From positions 152,865 through 216,864 of the forward strand of contig JAITMC010000018.1 in assembly GCA_031277615.1 (NCBI GenBank): DNA of 64,000 nucleotides, read 5' to 3'. Origin of the DNA: Chryseobacterium sp. Its GTDB lineage: Bacteria; Bacteroidota; Bacteroidia; Flavobacteriales; Weeksellaceae. Under the pieces are notes generated by a model. It saw only the letters and a program-made list of their open reading frames with translations, had not been told where the DNA came from and ran no database searches. Below are positions 56,401 through 62,421 of this stretch, piece by piece. How positions within the stretch are numbered: the first letter of the stretch is position 1; every line of letters starts with the position of its first letter. The translations under genes were made by a program, and so were the position numbers.

Positions 56401-57289
56401 CTCTTATAATACGCCTTATAAATTTAATGGTAAGGAACAGGATGATGAAACGGGATATTACTATTATGGAGCGAGATATTATAATACTAGGGTGAGTTTG
56501 TGGTTGAATGTCGATCCGTTGGCGGATTATAATCCTTTGTATAATAATCAGGCATATATTGATGGAGAACATAATGGAGGAGTTTATAATTCTGGTAACC
56601 TTAATCCTTATATCTATACTTATCAGAATCCGATTAGATTTATTGATCCAAACGGTAAACAAGTTGATATATATTGGTTCAATGCTCAAAAAGATCAATC
56701 TCTTATACAATCTGCAAAAAAAACAATTAATTTTCCTGATAATACTATACAATTAGATGCTCATTCAAATAATAATGATGGTATTGCTTATAAAGTCAAC
56801 GGGAAAACAGTAGATTGGATTGATAATGCAGAAAAGTTTGATAAATATATGTCATTGAATAGTAAAGAATGGAAAACAAGTTCTCCTACAGCACAAGTAG
56901 TTATTGTATATTCTTGTAGAATTGCACTTGAGAAAGACAAATCTAATACATCAATATTGCAAGATATCTCTAAAGGATCAAAAGATAAAATTTTTATTGG
57001 AGCAACCAATTATGTCTGGGGTGGAGATGGACAAAACTCAACTTACGGCAAGACATCTAAAGATCTGAAAGACACTACTAATCCTGGTGCATGGAGGGTT
57101 ATAATGAATGGAGTTGTTATAACCGAATTTAATGCTGATTGGCAGCCAAATCCTCTTGATGCAAGAAAAGCTGTTCAACAATATGAAAAGATTAAATCTT
57201 ATTTTAGTAAAGATAATATAAGAAACCTAATTAATGAAGCCAATAAAAACTCTACTAAAAAACCAATTGATAATCTTAGGGTTAAATAA
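47426..57289 (+). CDS. Giant SpvB/TcdB-RHS polymorphic toxin
   Basis: 3287 residues. Signal-like N-terminus (to about 30), then an exported linker. SpvB/TcaC-like domain from about 400 (LPAGRQGMQPSLSVGY). FG-GAP loops: DVDGDGLPD near 793, DMNGDGYPD near 1514, DINGDGLLD near 1607, DLNGDGYPD near 1787. TcdB-middle-like region about 1820-1990. YD/RHS repeats about 2000-2900. RHS core about 2957-3033 (DHLGSSSFITGLDGE, YYYGARYYNTRVSLWLNVDP). After PNGK (about 3080) comes a variable C-terminal toxin domain of about 210 residues that is abruptly AT-rich. That domain has LDAHSN (His3113) and VIVYSCRIA (Cys3164), the His/Cys layout of caspase-like cysteine peptidases. It lacks a T9SS sorting domain. 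The next gene overlaps its 3' end. Confidence 0.92.
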   Translation: MKTSLFNIIRGQKKLVNSFIFLISWSQIHAQANSLFLHNEERPADKINTNLTPKEPQPDIFKENKTVPKDESSLKEIHEEKTDTPEGKQGNIITFGSANINLSDRSASRLYRSDIKQGVIGKDEDNPIDQVYDNIFTVTLNETVKPTSSAWLEYELYGVTEASGVSKYINDELATGGNSVEKNNQWSFHSEALPISALVQGKNKITFTIPHNADYTYKVRNVHIKIDKSVPSSYKTGKVAASALVKNIAVGQSGELSWEGAGLKVDKGILKKSQNFSVTALRDIDVPATTPELVNVTQQHFAYRFLPHGEHFSIPAKVTMAYDKSKIPAGYTEQDIRAFYFDDIQKKWMVLEKDSLMTGKQILVSKTTHFTDMITGIIKVPESPETGNYAPNSIKDIKAADPSSGIVSIGAPSPNNMGTVNTSFPIKLPAGRQGMQPSLSVGYNSEGSNGWMGLGWDLSVPAISIDTRWGVPRYLNQEETEIYSFAGEQLTFKDGGKFVLPNRTEGAGKARAKDRQFYPRVEGAYNKIIRHGENPNDYWWEVISKDGTKSFFGGDGTHVVENAVLRQPGTGNIGHWALYKTVDLNKNYIKYAYDTLRYSASGAIGNGGKEMYIKKIEYTLNEDDAALKKYTVDFGYDAAQREDVQVDGRLGFVRVTSKRLGNIQVLYDGTKVRSYEFKYKTGAFNKSLLETITEKKADDQVFYTNRVEYFNTIESSQYTPETTINAIENDAGIKSSSLLGHGDSKNSTVGGALTLGVANPGDPQAYNPITKSVTVGGDYQYTEGEGGGRLTLTDVDGDGLPDKVLKNDWKSTGSVFKYRKKGLDTGAFGDNLLTAENSKSFSYSKSFTNSFGFQFNASAVVSAGVSTGTSKTKDFTYNYFTDVNSDGIQDIVSNGQVYFGRVEDGVVKYSTDVTLTPNPIIKGAAISTPAIDCNDLLEDYKNSPLHDVVKVWRAPFEGTVSMVGLVKLKNPSSSPDGVKFTVQQYQPATNTSNILVQPMVFNGANTFYINQPSIPVKQGDYIYFRVNSRDNGVGDVLELPVAMTYTVAPLAYPFPGSFWDWYRDSSETPLGYFANGSLVSSKNGTGVPVNAAVGTIAGIFIKPVTVRDIVIKVVRKQANGTVSTIGSQQFAAAATGNQSLLFNTGALEENDILYFQVQSEVNEKWENLNFNNLKLTVNYEGDNIDLPVIPDIQFYNLRNNTAATFKPWIDMRGRDSNYSLYAKLTGKPAGRYTYIVRKRLMQRGNFVDPIITTINWTGSVSSMQELAISLPIIRWNDYYVECYTDLPSDAGLDGPVPNLEVEIRESVNVNPAAPTVFETHGINVYGKDIDNIYQEGSNTDLSKDEGRFGAMYRSWGQFIYHGGYGTLPAACSALQSQLPDYGSQPIDPSKLIPPASDSDRTPLNERMFMTMNAYYGRDLNDTISTGAINYIQRYIGLNKTSYVQGTDVSSSRMGMNDMSVLSQSTPAGGAGVFNAPVKQSKTKNSNEGKSFDASIFSLNKTTSSGETINTLDYFDMNGDGYPDVLNGNMIQYTDMIGKLSGETSPGANENSHKTEHENKGKGMGQNYPLSGKSNEPTDETAIKAVEPGLNFSAGISDGTDKSIYSYIDINGDGLLDRVTKGGQIQLNLGYSYAAPETLSYDDFRNGTTTSSNLGAGASIGGTITDNLPKGISMFNASISFGAGKSETLNDQKTALIDINNDGLADLVTNNGGNLSVQINTGNRFVPIPWNASSNIQQDVSRGFNTNIGVTVSVLIPIGTTGSSLKISVNPSTSFGEGDSNVKQQILDLNGDGYPDLLRSQADGNGNFSNTAAYVKYSTIGTTNLLKKVTTPMGGSWEVTYERAGNTYDLPQNKWIMTSVVSHDGFTGDSQFKPDVSKITVTYENPYHSRRERTFYGFDKVKTNQINTGNGGASATEIYRYTLQTFNNSSYFLKGALITETLFDAANRKWTEKNNTFSLRTINDTIPVANILIREAEKNLDTYGYFAALDKTTSSFYEGMNVAGKSTTTEMKYDKYGNLKKNIDYGDMQIGGSEKLISDIAYQITDNLSDYLMLPTNIKSTAAGVVRERKAQYDSKGNVTDITMVGPGNPVNSYEYDIYGNIKKATGPVNHQGQRFFHEYTYDPNVATYPAKVKDAFGYSSKTEYDYRFGLPVFTEDMNLQPTQYACDAAGRITEITGPYEMFNDIPWTIQFEYKPVTDAPLNATGAESYAVTRHYDPDNANNTINTVSISDGFGSPVQVKKTADLYQKGLKYVVSGKVVQDAFGRALKTYYPTEAAASGNTYDASIDSVVPTINTYDVLDRVRTTRLPDEDLISEVEYGFGNDREGRPMFRTIMTDELGTIKKTYTDMKGRTTTVHEPSNTGDIFTSFTHDAIGELLKVRDVQNHLTTSIYDDLGRRVSMNHPDSGTSTFVYDPAGNMTSRTNAENETVTYTYDYSRLNAVMYPKYPENNVKYYYGQAMDASAMDNNSVGRLWYQADATGTQYMKYGRLGELTLQRRSVAVPGAGVYWFGTEWEYDTWNRVKTITYPDGEKVIYKYNLGGNLNTMTSVKDGFARNIINELGYDKFDQRVFLKYGNNTTTSYEYETKRRRLLKMNAQTPGDRYFMKNLYQYDVVSNVLQIHNNAPVAQAGLLGGGTNHAYGYDDLYRLTSSSGNWRGINAQGQEERQRYTVTMAYDNMHNVMSKTQKHERAMGNTGNTWNNMDATSYRLNYKYESTKPHAPTTIIDEPNVSGALCCDPNNPQVKFQNYAYDKKGNPTGIEQQTCEEIEPKTTYRWDEENRLRFVDTNPSTPEIDGASIYTYDAGGERIIKNILYSGIIARDSQPGSQDMSYKASIYPNALVSATLTYDNHGNALIPLSYTKHYYAGSQRITSKLGKGQDVGKFNCGWLIIPFGSGSAAINEKAVAKEKLDANTAASLALMTAYGITPPPNYGQNAGYNEICVSSYAGVEEKDAYWYHPDHLGSSSFITGLDGEVTQNIEYFPSGEVFVENHKNSYNTPYKFNGKEQDDETGYYYYGARYYNTRVSLWLNVDPLADYNPLYNNQAYIDGEHNGGVYNSGNLNPYIYTYQNPIRFIDPNGKQVDIYWFNAQKDQSLIQSAKKTINFPDNTIQLDAHSNNNDGIAYKVNGKTVDWIDNAEKFDKYMSLNSKEWKTSSPTAQVVIVYSCRIALEKDKSNTSILQDISKGSKDKIFIGATNYVWGGDGQNSTYGKTSKDLKDTTNPGAWRVIMNGVVITEFNADWQPNPLDARKAVQQYEKIKSYFSKDNIRNLINEANKNSTKKPIDNLRVK

Positions 57290-57785
57290 AATAATTTTTT
57301 TGTTTCTTTTTTTATTAATGATAAATTGTAGAGATAAACAAGTTCAAAAAATTGAAATAGAGGAAAAGGTAGTCAAATCCGAAACTTCATTAGAGAAAAC
57401 TAGTAATGAGATTGTAAAAACTCCATCATATAATGATGTTTATATTAAACAATTAAAAGAACAAGTTATCAAAAAGGGTAATACTAATGATTTTCAAGAG
57501 TTGACAGATTTTTATTTTGGTGATAATACAAATAAACTTGAATTTTTACCAATTTGTAAAATAATGGCAGATAAATACAATGATAAGGACGCATCTTATT
57601 ATGTTTATGTGATATTAGAGAAAAAGTATAAATCTAATTGTCAGCTTAAAGATCCGTATTTATGTATGCATGAAAGTGACAAAAAAATTGCTATGAAATA
57701 TTTAAAAAAAGCAGTAAAACAAAGTCAAGAAGGAGCTAAATTAAAGTATGAAACATTAATAAAAAATGAAATAATTAAATACTAA
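57234..57785 (+). CDS. Candidate immunity lipoprotein for the RHS toxin
   Basis: 183 residues starting inside the last 56 bases of the toxin gene. A hydrophobic segment ends in LLMINC, a likely lipobox, after a rather long N-region; a TTG start at 57267 would shorten it. The mature part is helical and Lys/Glu-rich, with SEL1/TPR-like character (ASYYVYVILEKKYKSNCQLK, AMKYLKKAVKQSQEGAKLKY). Position directly after and overlapping a toxin domain, plus equally AT-rich DNA, make it the likely immunity protein, which would act outside the inner membrane. Confidence 0.72.
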   Translation: MKPIKTLLKNQLIILGLNKIIFLFLFLLMINCRDKQVQKIEIEEKVVKSETSLEKTSNEIVKTPSYNDVYIKQLKEQVIKKGNTNDFQELTDFYFGDNTNKLEFLPICKIMADKYNDKDASYYVYVILEKKYKSNCQLKDPYLCMHESDKKIAMKYLKKAVKQSQEGAKLKYETLIKNEIIKY

Positions 57786-57800
57786 TATTATCTAGCACCC

Positions 57801-58120
57801 CTCCTCGCTAGCGCGAGCATCTTGCTCGTGCTCAGAATAACAACAAAACCCTTGCAACAGCGAGGGCTTTGTTATCTAATCCAATTCTTTAATTTTATAC
57901 TATGAGTAGAAAATATAAATTTCATGAAAAGGAGGGAGCTTACTTTATAAGTTTTGCTACGGTATTCTGGATTGATGTTTTTACCAGAATAGAGTATTTT
58001 GATATTGTCATTAAGTAGTCTGAAATTATTGTGATGGTTATCAGGAGATATTAGAAATAGATGTAAATTTATAAAAGAAAGTTTGATAAGCACGAGCAAG
58101 ATGCTCGCGCCAGCAGAGGG
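57801..58120. mobile_element. RAYT-derived MITE-like unit R1
   Basis: A 320-bp unit. Left end CTCCTCGCTAGCGCGAGC and right end GCTCGCGCCAGCAGAGGG are about 31-bp inverted repeats, each itself palindromic (GAGCATCTTGCTC). Inside is a deleted RAYT: an ATG at 57902 opens MSRKYKFHEKEGAYFISFAT, and the far end encodes a frameshifted form of the RAYT C-terminus (NYCDDDQEILEIDVNL in better copies). No transposase catalytic core remains. Confidence 0.82.
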
Positions 58121-58227
58121 CTTTAGGAAGCTTGACAGGAGGTGGAATAGGATATTTTGGAGGGAAAAAAGCTTCTCAAACAGTTTATGATAAGGTAACA
58201 AGTAAAGGGTTTAAATTTGGAAAATAA
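58120..58227 (+). pseudogene. Orphan C-terminal tail of a lost toxin domain
   Basis: Directly after unit R1 an open frame without a start encodes 35 residues (ALGSLTGGGIGYFGGKKASQ and on to KFGK, then stop), of a glycine-rich type often found in pre-toxin or toxin C-termini. It ends 9 bases before the next small gene, as expected of an RHS C-terminal fragment left with its immunity gene. Confidence 0.5.
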
Positions 58228-58236
58228 TTTAATAAT

Positions 58237-58656
58237 ATGAATAAGATTTTTAAAGAACTCTTTTATAAGTTTGCTGCTGATGAGAGTATTATATTATTAT
58301 TCTTTAATAATGATAGAGAATATTCTATAATTTTCGAACAAGGTAGCTTATATAAAATTTCGAACAATAATATTAATTTAAAAAAATATTCTAAAGTTGA
58401 TAAATTAAGAAAGGGAATGTATGAAATATTATATTTAAGTACCGATTATGATTGCTTATATGCTATACTTAAAGAAGAGATTGTAATACAACTATCTCCT
58501 TTAGCAGATGGGAACTCTTTGCAACAAGTATATATTTATTCAAAGGCTGACAATAAGAATACTCCATTAGGAATCACAGAGTATGAGGCTTCAAAAAAAA
58601 GAGCATTGTACTATGAGCCATTTGATTTAGATAAATTAGATCGTACGGATATATAA
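58237..58656 (+). CDS. Orphan immunity-like cytoplasmic protein
   Basis: 139 residues, no signal peptide, mixed alpha/beta, AT-rich. No family recognised. It follows a toxin-tail fragment and lies between MITE units R1 and R2, so it is a candidate orphan immunity gene. Confidence 0.55.
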   Translation: MNKIFKELFYKFAADESIILLFFNNDREYSIIFEQGSLYKISNNNINLKKYSKVDKLRKGMYEILYLSTDYDCLYAILKEEIVIQLSPLADGNSLQQVYIYSKADNKNTPLGITEYEASKKRALYYEPFDLDKLDRTDI

Positions 58657-58660
58657 TTTC

Positions 58661-58971
58661 TCCTCGCTGGCGCGAGCTTCTAGCTCGTGTCCTAAATGGC
58701 TAACTTTTCTGAGTTAGCTTTGTTGTTATTTACCCCAATTCTTTCAATTTTATAATATGAGCAGAAAATATAAATTTCATGAAAAAGAGTAGCTTACTTT
58801 ATAAGTTTTGCTACGGTATTCCGGATTGATGTTTTTACCAGAATAGAGTATTTTGATATTGTCATTAAGTAGTCTGAAATTATTGTGATGATGATCAATA
58901 TATATTGGAAATAGATGTAAATTTATAAAAGAATGTTTGATGAGCACGAGCAAGACGCTCGCGCCAGCGGG
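58661..58971. mobile_element. RAYT-derived MITE-like unit R2
   Basis: A 311-bp copy with the same terminal palindromes (TCCTCGCTGGCGCGAGC at the left, GCTCGCGCCAGCGGG at the right). The inner MSRKYKFHEKE start is immediately broken by a stop (GAGTAGC). The remnant C-terminal region is present. Confidence 0.82.
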
Positions 58972-59317
58972 AGAAAAAGATAGTTTTTGGTATATTTTTG
59001 CATATAATGAGGATAAAGATATTTATGAAAATATTCATTACGGTTATGTGTTTTTTTCAAATGGAAATTTAGATTATAAAGGTTTTGATTTTTCCACTAA
59101 TATTTTAAGGAGTTTTAAGATGGATGATGTAGAACAAGTCATGACTTGGAATTCTCAACAGAAAAATAATGTAATAAAAATTGAAAATAAAACATATAAT
59201 ATCATATCATCTAAAAATGATACTTTAAGATTACAATATGCTAATAGTAAAAAGAAAAGAGTTTTAATAAATCTTAAAAATAAAAACCCAACTGTACTTA
59301 AATCATTTAAGTTATAA
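58937..59317 (+). CDS. Chimeric ORF: MITE end fused to a truncated orphan gene
   Basis: 126 residues. The first dozen (MMSTSKTLAPAG) are translated from the right terminal repeat of unit R2. From about residue 14 on, a different AT-rich sequence begins (KDSFWYIFAYNEDKDIYENI). The original gene has therefore lost its start to the insertion and now borrows an ATG from the repeat. Whether it is expressed is unknown. Confidence 0.45.
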   Translation: MMSTSKTLAPAGEKDSFWYIFAYNEDKDIYENIHYGYVFFSNGNLDYKGFDFSTNILRSFKMDDVEQVMTWNSQQKNNVIKIENKTYNIISSKNDTLRLQYANSKKKRVLINLKNKNPTVLKSFKL

Positions 59318-59363
59318 CCCGTTGATTTGAGCGTTGCGCTCCCCAGACTCTTATAAAAATAAA

Positions 59364-59425
59364 ACCCTCGCTAGCGCGAGCATCTTACTCGTGCTTAGAA
59401 TAACAACAAAGCCCTTGCAACATAG
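59364..59425. mobile_element. Partial MITE-like unit R3 (left end only)
   Basis: ACCCTCGCTAGCGCGAGC followed by ATCTTACTCGTGCTTAGAAT and AACAACAAAGCCCTTGCAAC. This is the left terminal palindrome and the next segment, but no RAYT remnant or right end follows before the next gene. Confidence 0.7.
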
Positions 59426-59524
59426 TTACACCAGCCTTAAAAAACAGTCTTAAACAAGCTATAACACCACCATCTATATTAACAAGACCTAGATTTTAAA
59501 TCGAATATCTTAAATTTAATAAAT

Positions 59525-59911
59525 ATGAAAAAAAGTATAAGTTTAATTTTATTACCTCTTTTATTTTCGTGCCAAAATATTAGTAATGAAGATATATGTG
59601 GAAAATATTCACCCATATCATCCAAGAATACATATGACACTCTAACAATTAACAAGGATGGGGTTTATAACAGGGTAATTTACAATATAAAAGGGGAGAA
59701 ATTGTTGAATTACAATTCGAAATATAAATTAAATGGTTCTTCAATAAAGTTTTCTGATTTTTATTTAAATTTAGATAAAGATTTAATTGCCTTTCCAGAA
59801 GATGTGAATGATATTGATATGACCTATACCACTTCTTTCAAAAAAAAGGATGGAAATGTTTTCCTATGTTTTGGCCACTATGGAGAAAATTGTTATAAAA
59901 AAGTAAAATAA
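59525..59911 (+). CDS. Small lipoprotein, orphan immunity candidate
   Basis: 128 residues with a clear lipoprotein signal ending LLFSC (Cys16). The mature part is beta-rich (KYKLNGSSIKFSDFYLNL), like lipocalin-type or DUF-type small lipoproteins in immunity clusters. It lies between units R3 and R4. No toxin fragment is recognised before it. Confidence 0.6.
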   Translation: MKKSISLILLPLLFSCQNISNEDICGKYSPISSKNTYDTLTINKDGVYNRVIYNIKGEKLLNYNSKYKLNGSSIKFSDFYLNLDKDLIAFPEDVNDIDMTYTTSFKKKDGNVFLCFGHYGENCYKKVK

Positions 59912-59913
59912 CA

Positions 59914-60120
59914 GCCCCCTTCACTGGTTCGAGCGTCTCGCTCGTATCCTAAATGGAAATAACAATAACAAAGCTAACTTTATGAGTTAGCTTTGTTATT
60001 TAATCCAATTCTTTAATTTTATACTATGAGCAGAAAATATAAATTTCATGAAAAAGAGGAGCATACTTTATAAGTTTTGCTACAGTATTCCGGATTGAAT
60101 ATTTACCAAAATAGAGTAAA
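59914..60120. mobile_element. Left half of MITE-like unit R4
   Basis: The left terminal repeat is degenerate (CACTGGTTCGAGCGTCTCGC). The RAYT remnant opens at 60026 with MSRKYKFHEKE and is cut after about 90 bases. Its matching C-terminal half is found about 850 bases downstream, on the other side of the next gene. Confidence 0.7.
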
Positions 60121-60167
60121 AACTTGCCCTATGAAAACATGTACATCTTAAAATCGTTTTAAATTGC

Positions 60168-60923
60168 ATGTTTACTTTTATCATGATAGAAAATTTACCT
60201 GCATATATTTCATTAATTTTTAGTCTTGCCACTGTTGTAACGCTGATTCTATTTATTCGTGCAATTAAAAAATCAAATTATGAAAGAAAGCATATATCCG
60301 TAAAAATTCTTGCTGGCTTGGTTTTATGGTTGATGCTTCAGGCTATTTTCACAAAAAATAACGTCTATAGTTCAGATATAAATTCTTTTCCTCCCAAAAT
60401 CCTTTTATTTGGGATATTACCACCGATATTGGCTATTGTAATCATATTTTTCACAAAAAGAGGACGCCAGTTTATGGATCAGTTTCCTTTAAAGGATATG
60501 ACCTATCTCAATATGGTCCGAATTCCTGTTGAATTGGTATTATACTGGCTTTTTCTGAATGAACTGATTCCTAAACTTATGACATTTGAAGGCCGTAATT
60601 TTGATATTATTGTAGGAATAACCGCACCGATAATCGCCTATTTTGGTTTTCAGAAAGGAAAGATCAATCGAAAAGTTATTCTACTTTGGAATTTCATTGG
60701 TCTTGGCCTGCTCCTGAATATAGTGGTTAATGCATTCTTATCCGCACCATCTCCAATACAGCAATTCGCATTTGAGCAGCCAAATATAGCAATACTACAT
60801 TTTCCGTTTAGCTGGCTGCCAACATTTATTGTGCCTGTTATTTTGTTCGGACATTTAGTCTCCATAAGACAATTGCTTAACAGAATTGAGAAAGAAATGA
60901 CTATTAAAAAGATTACAGGCTAA
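60168..60923 (+). CDS. Polytopic membrane protein interrupting a MITE unit
   Basis: 251 residues with about seven hydrophobic segments; MIENLPAYI at 60183 is an alternative start. No catalytic motif seen. Its base composition is less AT-rich than the neighbouring cassettes and closer to the chromosome. It lies between the two halves of unit R4, so it was either inserted into the unit or the halves come from two separate copies. Family familiar only as a conserved membrane protein of unknown function. Confidence 0.65.
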   Translation: MFTFIMIENLPAYISLIFSLATVVTLILFIRAIKKSNYERKHISVKILAGLVLWLMLQAIFTKNNVYSSDINSFPPKILLFGILPPILAIVIIFFTKRGRQFMDQFPLKDMTYLNMVRIPVELVLYWLFLNELIPKLMTFEGRNFDIIVGITAPIIAYFGFQKGKINRKVILLWNFIGLGLLLNIVVNAFLSAPSPIQQFAFEQPNIAILHFPFSWLPTFIVPVILFGHLVSIRQLLNRIEKEMTIKKITG

Positions 60924-60974
60924 ATAGGCTTGCGGTACGGGTATTTTGCCTATACTCAGAATAGCCCAAAAAAC

Positions 60975-61078
60975 GAGATTAAATTATTGTGATGATGATC
61001 AGGAGATATTAGAAATAGATGTAAATTTATAAAAGAAAGTTTGATAAGCACGAGCAAGATGCTCGCGCCAGCAGAGGG
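60975..61078. mobile_element. Right half of MITE-like unit R4
   Basis: Encodes NYCDDDQEILEIDVNL then stop in a good frame, which is the C-terminus of flavobacterial RAYT proteins. It is followed by the right terminal palindrome AGCACGAGCAAGATGCTCGC. Confidence 0.75.
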
Positions 61079-61081
61079 GAA

Positions 61082-61150
61082 ATGAAAGCTGTTCATCTTC
61101 AGAGAAATATACCTATTCAGAAATATTATGAAACAGAAGGAGGGAAATAA
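61082..61150 (+). pseudogene. Orphan toxin C-terminal tail overlapping a lipoprotein gene
   Basis: A frame continuing from the MITE end encodes about 22 residues (AVHLQRNIPIQKYYETEGGK then stop). Its end overlaps the next ORF start by 23 bases, which copies the overlap between the intact RHS toxin and its immunity gene. Confidence 0.45.
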
Positions 61151-61662
61151 TATATTAATGTTTATATTGGTAATTTTCATTATATTTTTTCAATGTTCTA
61201 AAAAATATGATGATATTAATATAGCAACTGTATCTAAGAGAGAAAAACGTAAATTTTATTTCTATTTTGAATATTAATTGTTTTCCATCCAAAGAAATTC
61301 CATTACCATATTTGTCATTTACAATTTCTAATAGAGCAAAATGTTATGATGAAACTTCTAATAATAAATATTATTTGATATATAAGGGAAGAAGTTTGGA
61401 GTTGAGTCATGATTCAAATGATGGTTACAAAATGTATCTTATTAGAGATTTAGCAAACTTCTATTCAGATATAGTTTCAAAGAAGAAGAATAAATCGGGA
61501 GAGGATTTTTTATTTGTAAATGAAAAAGATCTTAAGCGTTTTTTTATTAATTTTTCAAGAGAATCATATATTGTGTCAGAAAATAATTGTAAAATTTATT
61601 TTTCAAGAGAAAGTAAAGTAAAGATTCAGTACAATGAAATTTTTTGGCATTATCCAAGGTAA
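61128..61662 (+). pseudogene. Frameshifted lipoprotein, orphan immunity candidate
   Basis: The first frame (61128-61277, 49 residues) has a lipoprotein signal ending FFQC. After FYFYFEY it stops, while the +1 frame continues from about 61267 to 61662 for about 130 residues (INCFPSKEIPLPYLSFTISN). Together they would make one lipoprotein of about 175-180 residues. The break lies in a T/A-rich tract, so it is a real inactivating frameshift, programmed slippage or a read error. Confidence 0.55.
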
Positions 61663-61687
61663 TGATGAGAGAAAATATTAAGATTTT

Positions 61688-62017
61688 CCCCTCGCTGGCG
61701 CGAGCTTCTAGCTCGTGTTCTAAGCGGTAAATAACAATAAGCAAAGCTAACTTTTATGAGTTAGCTTTGTTATTTAACCTAATTCATTAATTTTATAATA
61801 TGAGCAGAAAATATAAATTTCATGAAAAAGAGGTAGCTTACTTTATAAGTTTTGCTACGGTATTCCGGATTGATGTTTTTACCAGAATGGAGTATTTTGA
61901 TATTGTCATTAAGTAGTCTGGAAATTATTGTGATGATGATCAGTATATATTGTAAATAAATGTAAATTTATAAAAAATGTTTGATGAGCACGAGCAAGAC
62001 GCTCGCGCCAGCAGAGG
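61688..62017. mobile_element. RAYT-derived MITE-like unit R5
   Basis: A 330-bp complete copy: CCCCTCGCTGGCGCGAGC at the left, GCTCGCGCCAGCAGAGG at the right, and the RAYT remnant starting at 61800 (MSRKYKFHEKE). The layout is the same as in R1 and R2. Confidence 0.82.
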
Positions 62018-62050
62018 AAATTTATAAATGAATGTACAAAATTATGATTA

Positions 62051-62173
62051 ATGGGACATTTAAAAGTAAAATTTGTTAATATCGGTTTGATCGATATTAT
62101 AATTTTAATACTGATAATTGCAGTGATTTTTTTCTTAATGCGTAAATTATTTTTTAACAAACAAAAACATTGA
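62051..62173 (+). CDS. 40-residue single-pass membrane peptide
   Basis: Start at 62051, stop at 62171-62173. One hydrophobic helix (IDIIILILIIAVIFFLM) is followed by a basic tail (RKLFFNKQKH). A second frame ending at 62079 (ending TFKSKIC) overlaps its start, again like a toxin tail over an immunity gene. It may be a truncated or a small genuine immunity protein. Confidence 0.4.
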   Translation: MGHLKVKFVNIGLIDIIILILIIAVIFFLMRKLFFNKQKH

Positions 62174-62214
62174 TGTTTCATTTCTGCTAATGAGCATCAA
62201 CAAAACCCTTGTAA

Positions 62215-62364
62215 ACAGGTAGGGTTTTGGTATGGATCTATAGGAGTGAAAATATAGGAGTGCCAGAAATTATTGTGATGATGATCAGGAGATGTTAGAA
62301 ATAGATGTAAATTTATAAAAGAATGTTTGATGAACACAGTAAGATGCTTTCGGCAATAAGAGGG
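62215..62364. mobile_element. Partial MITE-like unit R6 (right part)
   Basis: Contains the RAYT C-terminal remnant and a decayed right end (GAACACAGTAAGATGCTTTC) in which the terminal palindrome is mutated. Left end and N-terminal remnant are missing. Confidence 0.65.
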
Positions 62365-62421
62365 AAGGCTTACACAATTAATCAGTACAATAATCATATT
62401 AAAAATGGAAAAAAAAAATAA
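62359..62421 (+). pseudogene. Orphan toxin C-terminal tail overlapping the next gene
   Basis: An open tail of about 20 residues (GKAYTINQYNNHIKNGKKK then stop at 62419-62421). It is basic like many nuclease toxin ends and overlaps the following gene start at 62405 by 17 bases. Confidence 0.4.

Noticed and set aside
47426-57289. The RHS protein as a direct T9SS cargo
   Set aside because: Its C-terminus is a toxin-type domain without the YPNP/GxYxx sorting domain that its two upstream neighbours have.
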